Assembly (NCBI GenBank): GCA_002295635.1
Contig: DBHK01000006.1
Coordinates: forward strand, 62,001 to 126,000
Direction of reading: 5' to 3'
Source of the DNA: UBA830 sp002295635
GTDB taxonomy: Bacteria; Pseudomonadota; Alphaproteobacteria; MPNO01; UBA830
DNA: 64,000 nt
Of this stretch, positions 43,066 to 51,026 are shown one piece after another; the stretch's first letter is position 1; each line of letters begins with the position of its first letter. The notes under the pieces were generated by a model. It was not told where the DNA came from. It saw only the letters and a list, made by a program, of their open reading frames with translations, and searched no databases. Made by a program: the position numbers and the translations under genes.

Positions 43066-44676
43066 TTATGAACTTTGTCCTCTCGAAGCTTCAAAAACTT
43101 GATCAAAAACCATATTCCGCAGATCACGTTTTAATACTTTGCCGAAATGGCTTCGCGGCAGTTCATCAACGAAAGCTATTTTTTTCGGGACCTTGAACGC
43201 CGACATCTCACCACGCCCCCACGAAAACAGATCTGCGGCAAGTTCAGCGGCTGCGGGAGCGCCCTTGTCAACTACGGCTACAAGTAGAATTGCTTCTCCC
43301 CAACGCTCATCTTCTACACCAAGCACAGCACATTCGCGGAGATATCGATGTTCGGAATAGACAGTCTCAACCTCGACCGAGGGCACACTCTCCCCACCTG
43401 TTTTAACTACGTCTTTAGACCTGTCAACTAGGGTGATCCGACCATCCATATCCATCACACCGATATCTCCGGTGAAACACCAATGTAGTCCTTCGGGATC
43501 ACTTTTCCTCGTGCGCCAAGTTTGGGCGGCCGCTTCCGGATTACGGTGATAGCCCAATGCGGTATTAAAATTACGCATCACGATGTTTCCCGGTGAACCC
43601 CGCGCCAACGGTTGGTCGTCATCGTCAAGGATCATAACACGCGTATCAATATGCGGTTCTCCTATGGCATGGGGCTGTTCCAGAAATTCGCCTGGCCCCT
43701 GGGTAGCAAGATTTAGGCTTTCACTAAGACCCGCAGCTGCGAATATGTCGGCTTGTGGGAACATCTGGGCGAGTTTCCGACGAAGCACTTGAGGCGTCGC
43801 GGAGGCAGTGGTCACGACCGTGCGAGGTGCACTGAGCGGAATGCCGTCCCAAGTATCGAACAATGGATTGATAACTGCAGGCACAAGAGGTAGATACTGG
43901 ATACCTCGTGCACGCACCTCGTTGAGATATTTCGTCGGATTGAAAGACGTGTCAGCAGGGAAAACGACGGTCCCGGCGCGGGCAAAAATCGTGAACATAC
44001 CCCATTCCATCCCCGCGACGTGATAACCGGGCAAGATGGTCAGCGTCTGCCAACCGCGTTTGATACCATATTCGGCAACATCAGCCAGCACGGTAATAAC
44101 TGACCCCCCCTGACTATGAAGTACACCCTTACTCTTGCCTGTTGTTCCGCCGGTCATCACGAGTCGGTATGGATCGTCAAGTAAGGTGACTGCCGGCAGC
44201 GTATCACCATTTTCAGCCTCAATTAGGATATCGTAGTTCTTCCAGCCGGTTTCTTTTACATCGCCAAACCCAAACTTGGTTTCGATTGGCGCACCCTCGA
44301 AGCGATCGATAAAGTCAGCATCGGCAACTACAGCACGGCATCCATGTTCTGTAACATAGTCGGTAACCTCTGTCGCTATCAGGCGGATATTTAGAGGCGT
44401 AACGATCGCACCTATACGGGCGCAGGCAAACACTGTTTCCACCAGAGCATGCTCGTTTCGCAACATCGAGGCAACCATCTCTCCCCTTTTTATCCCCGAA
44501 CCGATTAGAGCCCGGCCAAGCTGGTTAATCCTTCTATCAAGTTCCGCATATGTCAGCTTACGGCAATTCAGCAGGTCATCGATCGCGATTCGGTCGGGAT
44601 GGAGTTCCGCAGCCCGAGCGATGAAATGGCCAATCCCCATTTTTTGCCGTTCGAGATTTTTAAATTGTTCGGACAA
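43066..44676 (-). CDS. AMP-dependent acyl-CoA synthetase/ligase
   Basis: A 536-residue ANL-superfamily enzyme that activates a carboxylic acid to its CoA thioester. The ATP motif RLVMTGGTTGKSKGVLHSQG, the AAGLSES motif, WCFTGDIGVMDMDGRI with DRSKDVVKTGGESVPSVEVE, and the C-terminal Lys in RSHFGKVLKRDL are present. The substrate acid is unknown. Translation may start at TTG 44676 (GGAGG upstream) or ATG 44640 (MGIGHFIARAAEL). It is divergent from the EamA transporter and 248 bases upstream of the amidohydrolase gene. Confidence 0.92.
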   Translation of the reverse strand: MSEQFKNLERQKMGIGHFIARAAELHPDRIAIDDLLNCRKLTYAELDRRINQLGRALIGSGIKRGEMVASMLRNEHALVETVFACARIGAIVTPLNIRLIATEVTDYVTEHGCRAVVADADFIDRFEGAPIETKFGFGDVKETGWKNYDILIEAENGDTLPAVTLLDDPYRLVMTGGTTGKSKGVLHSQGGSVITVLADVAEYGIKRGWQTLTILPGYHVAGMEWGMFTIFARAGTVVFPADTSFNPTKYLNEVRARGIQYLPLVPAVINPLFDTWDGIPLSAPRTVVTTASATPQVLRRKLAQMFPQADIFAAAGLSESLNLATQGPGEFLEQPHAIGEPHIDTRVMILDDDDQPLARGSPGNIVMRNFNTALGYHRNPEAAAQTWRTRKSDPEGLHWCFTGDIGVMDMDGRITLVDRSKDVVKTGGESVPSVEVETVYSEHRYLRECAVLGVEDERWGEAILLVAVVDKGAPAAAELAADLFSWGRGEMSAFKVPKKIAFVDELPRSHFGKVLKRDLRNMVFDQVFEASRGQSS

Positions 44677-44794
44677 CGTGACTTACCCCTCCACCCTGAT
44701 CGGTTTGGATTATCCAGAAATTTTTTGTCCAAATCCAGCCGCAGTAGATCAAGTCGTTTGACATCCGTCATCAGTGACCGGACCATCAGACTCA

Positions 44795-45640
44795 ATGAAA
44801 CCTTCTCATATTATGCTTACTATTCTTGTGATGGCGGTCTGGGCATCCAATATAGCAGCTGCTCGGATTGCGGTGGCAGAGATCCCCGGCTGGACTCTCG
44901 TCACCCTTCGTATGTTGGTAATTGCCCTCTCACTAATCCCGTTTTGCTCAGTTCCGAGGGGGCATATGACACAGCTTTTCATCCTGTCTTTAACTATGGG
45001 TACCATACATTTTGGCCTGATGTTCGTGGCTATTGAACATATTCAAGTTGGAACAGCGGCCTTGATAATTCAAACATCGGTTCCCTTCGCGTTGCTACTA
45101 GCGTTTATCCTCTTCGGGGAAGGATTTGGCTGGCGTCGGGCGCTAGGAATCCTGATCTGCTTCGTTGGCGTCACGATGCTATTGGGTGAGCCAAGCATCT
45201 CGAAAAATATAGTTTATGCGGGTATGGCGTTGCTCTCGGCCCTCGCCTTTGGCGCGGCGAACCTACAATTACGGACCCTAGGTGGTATCAGCGTGTTTGC
45301 GATCAATGGCTGGATGGCCGTATTTGCGATCCCGCAAATGGCGCTAATGGCCCTAATATTCGAAACTGGTCAACTAGAATCGGTAATCAACGCCAGTACC
45401 AAAACTTGGTTAGCGATCCTGCACATGGGCATCATTGTCAGTATCTTCGGGCACGGTCTCTGGTATCAGCTGGTACCCCGCTACAGAACCAACCAAACTA
45501 TGCCATTTACTATTCTGATACCTATTTTTGGTGTCGCTATAGGTATCGTCTTTCTAGACGAGATTTTAACTTGGCTAATCCTTGCAGGCGGTCTTGTGAC
45601 CATTGCGGGTGTAGCTATCATCGTGTTCCAGAAATCGTAA
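44795..45640 (+). CDS. EamA-family (DMT superfamily) transporter
   Basis: A 281-residue inner-membrane protein with about ten hydrophobic segments arranged as two EamA repeats, the first from IMLTILVMAVWASNIAAARI and the second from GMALLSALAFGAANLQLR. Conserved family segments GTAALIIQTSVPFALLLAF and LIPIFGVAIGIVFLDE are visible. ATG at 44795 is preferred; GTG at 44774 is in frame but unsupported. These proteins usually export metabolites or amino acids; the cargo is unknown. It is divergent from the acyl-CoA synthetase gene. Confidence 0.88.
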   Translation: MKPSHIMLTILVMAVWASNIAAARIAVAEIPGWTLVTLRMLVIALSLIPFCSVPRGHMTQLFILSLTMGTIHFGLMFVAIEHIQVGTAALIIQTSVPFALLLAFILFGEGFGWRRALGILICFVGVTMLLGEPSISKNIVYAGMALLSALAFGAANLQLRTLGGISVFAINGWMAVFAIPQMALMALIFETGQLESVINASTKTWLAILHMGIIVSIFGHGLWYQLVPRYRTNQTMPFTILIPIFGVAIGIVFLDEILTWLILAGGLVTIAGVAIIVFQKS

Positions 45641-45680
45641 ATAAACGCGTTCAATCATCCACCCGTGCAGGATTTGAAAT

Positions 45681-46358
45681 TTGGATATTCAGAATCGCCC
45701 CTCGCCCAATTTAAACGACCGAGCTAAAGGTTCACATATTGATATGATCGTGCTGCATTATACTGGCATGCAGTCAGCGGAGGCGGCGCTAAAACGTCTT
45801 TGCGACCCAGAGTCTGAGGTTAGCACTCATTACGTTGTCGACGAGGCGGGCAGCATTTTTCGGCTTGTGGTAGAGGAGAAACGGGCCTGGCACGCGGGAA
45901 TTAGCTCATGGCAAGGCGCGAGTAATATAAACGACCGATCGATCGGAATTGAAATCGTTAACCCTGGCCACGAATTTGGATATCAACAGTTCCCGCAGTC
46001 ACAGATGATGAGCGTCCATAATCTTCTCCGGGAAGTTATACTCCGATATCAGATCCCACCCTCGCGTGTCGTTGGGCATTCGGATATTGCCCCAGCTAGA
46101 AAGCAGGATCCCGGCGAGTTCTTTGACTGGCAAGGCCTTGCTGCAGAGGGGCTTGCGGTATGGCCTTACAAGGCAGCAGATCCGGTTCCCCCCGCCGATG
46201 TATCAGAAATCCTGACGGAGATAGGCTACGATCCTGATGTGCCATTATCATACGCGATCACTGCCTTCCAACGACGTTTTGTTCCGCATGCGATCAGCGG
46301 AAAAGCGGACCTACGGACCCGAAGTATGATCGCCGCCGTGGCTGCTATAAAAAGTTGA
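45681..46358 (+). CDS. N-acetylmuramoyl-L-alanine amidase (Amidase_2, AmiD-like)
   Basis: A 225-residue zinc amidase that cuts the amide bond between MurNAc and the stem peptide. The zinc ligands are in IVLHYTGM, the central HAGISSW and VVGHSDIAPARKQDPGEFF, with IGIEIVNPGHE between. A C-terminal peptidoglycan-binding-like helix region (DPDVPLSYAITAFQRRFVPH) follows. Initiation must be TTG at 45681: a stop codon lies two codons upstream and GCAGGA is 8 bases before it. No signal peptide is evident, so it may act in the cytoplasm on recycled anhydromuropeptides. It ends just upstream of rnpB. Confidence 0.9.
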   Translation: MDIQNRPSPNLNDRAKGSHIDMIVLHYTGMQSAEAALKRLCDPESEVSTHYVVDEAGSIFRLVVEEKRAWHAGISSWQGASNINDRSIGIEIVNPGHEFGYQQFPQSQMMSVHNLLREVILRYQIPPSRVVGHSDIAPARKQDPGEFFDWQGLAAEGLAVWPYKAADPVPPADVSEILTEIGYDPDVPLSYAITAFQRRFVPHAISGKADLRTRSMIAAVAAIKS

Positions 46359-46544
46359 CTCTCGCGCTATCTGGACCGACTCTGCATTAGGTCCAGATGG
46401 TCGGATGGCCACCTTTCGGCATTGGGGAAACTCGCCGGGGGGAGGAAAGTCCGGGCTCCACGGGAACACGGTGCCGGTTAACTGCCGGCGGGGGTGACCC
46501 TAGGGAAAGTGCCACAGAGAGCAGACCGCCATGCCTCAGTGCAT

Positions 46545-46579
<35 letters not shown>

Positions 46580-46606
46580 GTCGGCGGTAACGTCGATGGC
46601 AGGGCA

Positions 46607-46635
46607 AACCCCACCGGGAGCAAGACCAAATAGGG
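46607..46635 (+). repeat. Left copy of the 29-base sequence duplicated across the gap
   Basis: This 29-base stretch starting AACCCCACCGGGAGCAAGAC and ending in AATAGGG is repeated exactly at 46945-46973, immediately on the other side of the Ns. It is almost certainly the shared end of two contigs rather than a real repeat. Confidence 0.9.
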
Positions 46636-46944
46636 NNNNNNNNNNNNNNNNNNNNNNNNNNNNNNNNNNNNNNNNNNNNNNNNNNNNNNNNNNNNNNNNN
46701 NNNNNNNNNNNNNNNNNNNNNNNNNNNNNNNNNNNNNNNNNNNNNNNNNNNNNNNNNNNNNNNNNNNNNNNNNNNNNNNNNNNNNNNNNNNNNNNNNNNN
46801 NNNNNNNNNNNNNNNNNNNNNNNNNNNNNNNNNNNNNNNNNNNNNNNNNNNNNNNNNNNNNNNNNNNNNNNNNNNNNNNNNNNNNNNNNNNNNNNNNNNN
46901 NNNNNNNNNNNNNNNNNNNNNNNNNNNNNNNNNNNNNNNNNNNN
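46636..46944. other. Run of 309 Ns, probable false scaffold gap
   Basis: The unknown bases fall inside rnpB. Both edges carry the same 29 bases, and joining them restores the expected RNase P RNA sequence without missing parts, so the true gap is probably zero and the contigs overlap. Confidence 0.9.
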
Positions 46945-46973
46945 AACCCCACCGGGAGCAAGACCAAATAGGG
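46945..46973 (+). repeat. Right copy of the 29-base sequence duplicated across the gap
   Basis: Identical to 46607-46635. The RNA continues directly with ACGGCAGCAGGGC, as expected for the downstream part of rnpB. Confidence 0.9.
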
Positions 46974-47314
46974 ACGGCAGCAGGGCAAATGTCCTCAGGT
47001 GTGTTCCCGCGCCGCCGTCCGGGTAGGTCGCGACGAGGCGTCCGGTAACGGCTGCCCCAGATGAATGGCCATCCATCGCCGCACTTTTTCGGTGCGGCGG
47101 GGACAGAACCCGGCTTACAGACCGTCTGGACCGATTTCTCTTCTTTTCTAGTTACCTCGATAGGAAGATAGGAGGCACATAATATCGCCATAATTCATGG
47201 AGATGTTTCTTTTTAGATTGCCACAGGAATGATTTGACAAATAACGAGGTGGGCAAAACGCCGTATCTGCGGATACTACTTAGTCATATTCTTGACTGTT
47301 TAGATACTTTAAAC

Positions 47315-47338
47315 TCCATTGATTCCCATATAAACCCA
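47315..47338 (-). promoter_or_regulatory. Candidate MraZ-box: three TGGG-type repeats with 10-base period
   Basis: On the minus strand TGGG (47338-47335), TGGG (47328-47325) and TGGA (47318-47315) recur exactly every 10 bases, the layout of the MraZ operator known in E. coli (TGGG repeats at 10-base steps). They lie about 90 bases upstream of mraZ but in the opposite orientation to the E. coli array. MraZ autorepression of the dcw cluster is the natural inference. Confidence 0.45.
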
Positions 47339-47349
47339 TGGTATACCAT
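47338..47349. promoter_or_regulatory. 12-base perfect palindrome upstream of mraZ
   Basis: ATGGTATACCAT is a perfect palindrome abutting the last TGGG repeat. It resembles a dimeric regulator site. No regulator can be named from the sequence. Confidence 0.3.
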
Positions 47350-47352
47350 ACT

Positions 47353-47374
47353 GTCCCAAACTATCTTTTGGGAC
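47353..47374 (+). promoter_or_regulatory. 8-base inverted repeat in the mraZ leader
   Basis: GTCCCAAA (47353-47360) and TTTGGGAC (47367-47374) form a perfect stem around a six-base loop, about 54 bases before the mraZ start. If transcribed it is a leader hairpin; no T run follows. Confidence 0.35.
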
Positions 47375-47427
47375 GATGGTTTCTGTCGGTTCGCCGGCGC
47401 AGTTAAGCAGGAAAGCCAGATCGTCCC

Positions 47428-47901
47428 GTGCCTTCATTTATTTCAACATACGAAAACAAGATAGATAAGAAGGGCCGTGTATCGGTACCCGCGGCCTTTC
47501 GCGCGGCTCTAAAAGATGATTCATATCAGGGGGTTATTGCTTATCCATCTTTCACGGGACCGGCCATCGAAGGTTTTGGACGAGGGGCATTGGAAGAGCT
47601 CAGCAGGCGCCGGTTCGAGCAGTCCCTAGAGGGTAGGGATTTTGCTCAGGCTCTTGTAGGTGGGTCTGATGACGGTTTAGTCGAGACTATTATGTCGCTC
47701 GCATGCGAGATGCCATTCGATGGAGAGGGTCGAATCATTGTACCTCGTAGGCTGGCCGAACATGCCGGTATCTCAGGAAAAGCAACGTTTGTTGGCCGTG
47801 GAAACCGATTTCAGATCTGGTCGCCGGAAAAATATCTAGAACAGCAAATGACAGAGGTCGCGGCGCTACACGCAAAGCTAAACGGCGGAGATACCCAATG
47901 A
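47428..47901 (+). CDS. mraZ: Transcriptional regulator MraZ
   Basis: A 157-residue protein with two AbrB-like half-domains, each carrying the DxxxR motif: DKKGRVSVPAAFR near residue 13 and DGEGRIIVPRRLAEHAG near residue 95. It binds its own promoter and represses the dcw cluster. Initiation is at GTG 47428, preceded by GCAGGAAAG. The rsmH ATG overlaps its stop by 4 bases. Confidence 0.97.
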   Translation: MPSFISTYENKIDKKGRVSVPAAFRAALKDDSYQGVIAYPSFTGPAIEGFGRGALEELSRRRFEQSLEGRDFAQALVGGSDDGLVETIMSLACEMPFDGEGRIIVPRRLAEHAGISGKATFVGRGNRFQIWSPEKYLEQQMTEVAALHAKLNGGDTQ

Positions 47902-48875
47902 CGAAGGCGGATACCGCCTTCTCCCACGATCCCGTTCTGATCAACGAGGTGATCAGCGCGCTACAGCCCCGCGACGGCGGGGCCTATGTCGACGGCACCC
48001 TTGGGGTCGGTGGGTATACCCGGGCAATCCTAGATGCCGCCGACTGCAGTGTTTGGGCGATTGATCGAGATCCCGATACGATACGCAATGCCGAGGTGAT
48101 GGCCGAAGAATATTCAGGCCGTCTAACGGTGGTCGAAGGCCGGTTCGGCGATATGGTCCGGATACTGAAAGAAGATGGCGTGTCCACCGTAGACGGTATC
48201 GCGCTCGATCTCGGCGTTTCGTCGATGCAACTTGACGATCCTTGTCGCGGATTCAGTTTTCGTCACAGCGGGCCTCTTGACATGCGTCAAGAAAAGGACG
48301 GCCCTTCGGCAAGCGACTTAATAAACGAAGCGGAGGAAAGTTTCCTCGCGGATATTATATATAAATACGGTGAGGAGAGGCGAGCCCGGCGGATAGCACG
48401 TGCCATCGTTGCCGCCCGCACCGAAGCCCCACTGACCAACACCCTTCAGTTGGCCGATATAGTGCGCAACTCATATGGCCATAGGCGCGACATGAAAATT
48501 GATCCCGCCACCAAAACCTTCCAGGCTATCCGGATTCACGTCAATGATGAGTTAGGTGAACTCAGCCGCGGTCTTGGCGCTGCAGAAATTCTACTGGCAC
48601 CTGGAGGCCGGCTAGCCGTAGTCTCGTTCCATTCTATCGAAAGCCGCATAACCAAGGAATTCGTTCGGTCCCGAGCCGGCAATCAACCGGTAGGCTCTCG
48701 TCACCTTCCTCTAGTGGATATCGGCTGTGACGAACCAACTTTCCGCCCGGTCCACCGGGGAGTTATCGAGCCCACCGAAAAAGAAAAACAACGCAACCCT
48801 CGATCCCGTTCTGCGCGGCTACGTGTCGCGGAGCGGACCAACGCACCTGTAACCGTTGAGACGGAAAGGGGCTAA
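47898..48875 (+). CDS. rsmH: 16S rRNA m4C1402 methyltransferase RsmH (MraW)
   Basis: A 325-residue SAM-dependent methyltransferase acting on C1402 of 16S rRNA. HDPVLINEVISALQPRDGGA and YVDGTLGVGGYTRAIL form the SAM site, VDGIALDLGVSSMQLDDPCR and FSFRHSGPLDMRQ follow, and LAVVSFHSIESRITKEFVRS is near the C-terminus. The overlap with mraZ suggests coupled translation; ftsL begins 5 bases after the stop. Confidence 0.97.
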   Translation: MTKADTAFSHDPVLINEVISALQPRDGGAYVDGTLGVGGYTRAILDAADCSVWAIDRDPDTIRNAEVMAEEYSGRLTVVEGRFGDMVRILKEDGVSTVDGIALDLGVSSMQLDDPCRGFSFRHSGPLDMRQEKDGPSASDLINEAEESFLADIIYKYGEERRARRIARAIVAARTEAPLTNTLQLADIVRNSYGHRRDMKIDPATKTFQAIRIHVNDELGELSRGLGAAEILLAPGGRLAVVSFHSIESRITKEFVRSRAGNQPVGSRHLPLVDIGCDEPTFRPVHRGVIEPTEKEKQRNPRSRSARLRVAERTNAPVTVETERG

Positions 48876-48879
48876 CATC

Positions 48880-49314
48880 ATGCGCAAATATACCGTTCTG
48901 TGGTGTGTACTTTGTATCGCGGTCGTTCTGGGTCTTTTCGTCATCAAACATCGTGTGCAGGGGCTTGAAGATCGGCTACATGCATTAAATGCGGAGATTC
49001 TGCTCGATCGCGACGCGACACAGGTCCTTGAGGCGGAATGGAGTTACTTAAATCAGCCGGCGCGTTTAGAAACTTTGAGTCGCAAGCTTTTAGGTATGGA
49101 GGAGCCGTCGGAGAAACAGATTGTGACGCTGAGGGAATTCCACTTGCATATGACACCCGCTCTCAAAGAGAGCGCCAACTTTACCAAGGCGTCGCCAGCA
49201 GAAAAACCGGCCATAAAACCCTCAAATCAAACAAAACCTAAACGCACACAGCCCAAGCGGGAAGAATACGAATGGCTGGCTCCGATTCTTGCAAAAATGA
49301 AGAAGGAGCAATGA
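48880..49314 (+). CDS. ftsL: Cell division protein FtsL
   Basis: A 144-residue bitopic protein with one N-terminal membrane segment (VLWCVLCIAVVLGLFVIKH) and a periplasmic coiled coil (VQGLEDRLHALNAEILLDRD, then LEAEWSYLNQPARLETLSRK). With FtsB and FtsQ it activates FtsWI. The C-terminal 45 residues are Lys/Pro-rich and extend beyond the usual core, as in some alphaproteobacteria. ATG at 48880 follows GGAAAGGGGC. The call rests on topology, the WSYLNxPxRLExLA-like motif and position. Confidence 0.93.
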   Translation: MRKYTVLWCVLCIAVVLGLFVIKHRVQGLEDRLHALNAEILLDRDATQVLEAEWSYLNQPARLETLSRKLLGMEEPSEKQIVTLREFHLHMTPALKESANFTKASPAEKPAIKPSNQTKPKRTQPKREEYEWLAPILAKMKKEQ

Positions 49315-51026
49315 CGGATAGTCGAGATACTGCGCCTGAAAAAATTCGAATCGAGGGCGACCGTAAAACCGCGATTGAAACCGGGCGTAACCGGTTGATG
49401 GTTGCAGGCGCACTGTTCTTAGCCGCTTTCTTTGCGATTGGGGTTCGCGTTGTCGACGTCTCCATGTTCTCGAGCGTCTCGGAACCTCGCTATACGCGAA
49501 GCATATCGAAAACCGAAAAATATATTGGCCGTGCCGAGGTAATGGACCGTAACGGCGTACTCATGGCAACTAGTTTGAATACAGCCTCACTCTATGCGAA
49601 TCCACGACTAGTATTAGACCCCGAGCAAGCAGCAATAAAACTAGCCGGGGCCCTACCGGGAATAAATATTAAGCTGATGGAACGCAAGCTGCGAGCAGAC
49701 AGAGGATTTGTATGGCTTAGACGCCATCTAACGCCCCGACAGCAATACGCAGTTAATCGTTTGGGCATCCCAGCTTTGAATTTTCAACGTGAGGCTCGGC
49801 GGATGTATCCTCTGGGGGCCCTCGCTTCCCACGTACTCGGATTCACCGATATCGACAACAAGGGACTCGCTGGGATCGAACGGTACTTCGATAAGGAACT
49901 ACGCAGCCGGCAGGAGAATCTAACGTTGTCGGTTGATGTTCGTGTACAGCATGTGCTGGAGCACGAGCTATCGCTTGCGATGAAGAAGTTTAGTGCCATC
50001 GGAGCCGCCGGCCTAGTCATGGATGTAGACACCGCCGAGATCGTCGCCATGGCCTCTCTTCCCAACTTCGACCCGAACCAGCCCGGAGCGATCGATAAGG
50101 CGCTGTTATTTAACCGGACTACTCAAGGCGTTTACGAAATGGGGTCAACATTCAAGATTTTCACAACGGCAATGGCTTTTGATGCAGGCACTGCAACAAT
50201 GCGCAGCGGATATGACGCGACCAATCCTATCCGTGTCGCGCGTTTCGTGATTCGAGATTTCCACGCCAAGAAACGTTGGCTCTCCGTGCCGGAAATTTTC
50301 ATGTATTCTTCGAATATCGGTACAGTAAAAATGGCGTTAGAAGTCGGCGTCAAAGCTCACCGGAATTTTTTGACCCGGCTTGGATTTCTTAAACCTGTCA
50401 GAATAGAACTCTCCGAAACGGGCACCCCGCTCTCACCCGACAGCTGGCGCGAAATCAACTCTATGACAATTTCATTTGGCCACGGCTTGGCGATAAGTCC
50501 CCTACACCTTGTTGCCGGAGTCTCGGCTATAGTAAATGGTGGAATATATCGCTCTCCTACTCTAGTCCGTTACGATTCTGACGAAATCACAGAGGGCCGA
50601 CGCGTTATATCAGAAGAAACCTCCCGAGATATGCGGCGTCTGATGCGGATGGTTGTTGAAAATGGTACCGGCAGGCATGCGGCCGCCCAAGGTTATTTAG
50701 TCGGAGGCAAGACCGGTACAGCGGAGAAAGTATCGGGTCAAAAATACAAAAAAAAGGCGCTGATCTCGTCTTTTGTCGCCGCGTTCCCAATAAACAAACC
50801 AAAATATGTAGTCCTCGCAATGTTAGACGAGGCCAAGGGCAATAAGGAAACATTTGGGTACGCAACTGGCGGCTGGGTAGCGGCACCGGCAGTCGGCAAG
50901 ATCATACGACGTATTGCGCCAATTTTGGACCTATTTCCGCAGAGGAATGAAAATGATGCCCGTCGGGCACTTTCGATGAATATTACCGATAAATCCATTC
51001 AGGGGCGGCGGGTTGCAACTCATTGA
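49311..51026 (+). CDS. ftsI: Penicillin-binding protein 3, division-specific transpeptidase
   Basis: A 571-residue class B PBP cross-linking septal peptidoglycan with FtsW. A membrane segment (LMVAGALFLAAFFAIGVRVV) precedes the dimerisation domain (RAEVMDRNGVLMATSL) and the transpeptidase domain with S279-T-F-K, S333-S-N and K467-T-G. ATG at 49311 overlaps the ftsL stop (ATGA) and follows AAGGAG; an upstream in-frame start inside ftsL is unlikely. The end overlaps murE by 14 bases. Confidence 0.97.
   Translation: MTDSRDTAPEKIRIEGDRKTAIETGRNRLMVAGALFLAAFFAIGVRVVDVSMFSSVSEPRYTRSISKTEKYIGRAEVMDRNGVLMATSLNTASLYANPRLVLDPEQAAIKLAGALPGINIKLMERKLRADRGFVWLRRHLTPRQQYAVNRLGIPALNFQREARRMYPLGALASHVLGFTDIDNKGLAGIERYFDKELRSRQENLTLSVDVRVQHVLEHELSLAMKKFSAIGAAGLVMDVDTAEIVAMASLPNFDPNQPGAIDKALLFNRTTQGVYEMGSTFKIFTTAMAFDAGTATMRSGYDATNPIRVARFVIRDFHAKKRWLSVPEIFMYSSNIGTVKMALEVGVKAHRNFLTRLGFLKPVRIELSETGTPLSPDSWREINSMTISFGHGLAISPLHLVAGVSAIVNGGIYRSPTLVRYDSDEITEGRRVISEETSRDMRRLMRMVVENGTGRHAAAQGYLVGGKTGTAEKVSGQKYKKKALISSFVAAFPINKPKYVVLAMLDEAKGNKETFGYATGGWVAAPAVGKIIRRIAPILDLFPQRNENDARRALSMNITDKSIQGRRVATH

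Larger units (their letters stand above)
47133..47427. other. rnpB-mraZ intergenic region
   Basis: About 295 bases holding the 3' T-rich tail of rnpB, a TTGACT element at 47292-47297, a 10-base-periodic TGGG array on the minus strand (47315-47338), a 12-base palindrome (47338-47349) and a hairpin (47353-47374). No gene was recognised. It is the promoter region of the dcw cluster. Confidence 0.6.
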
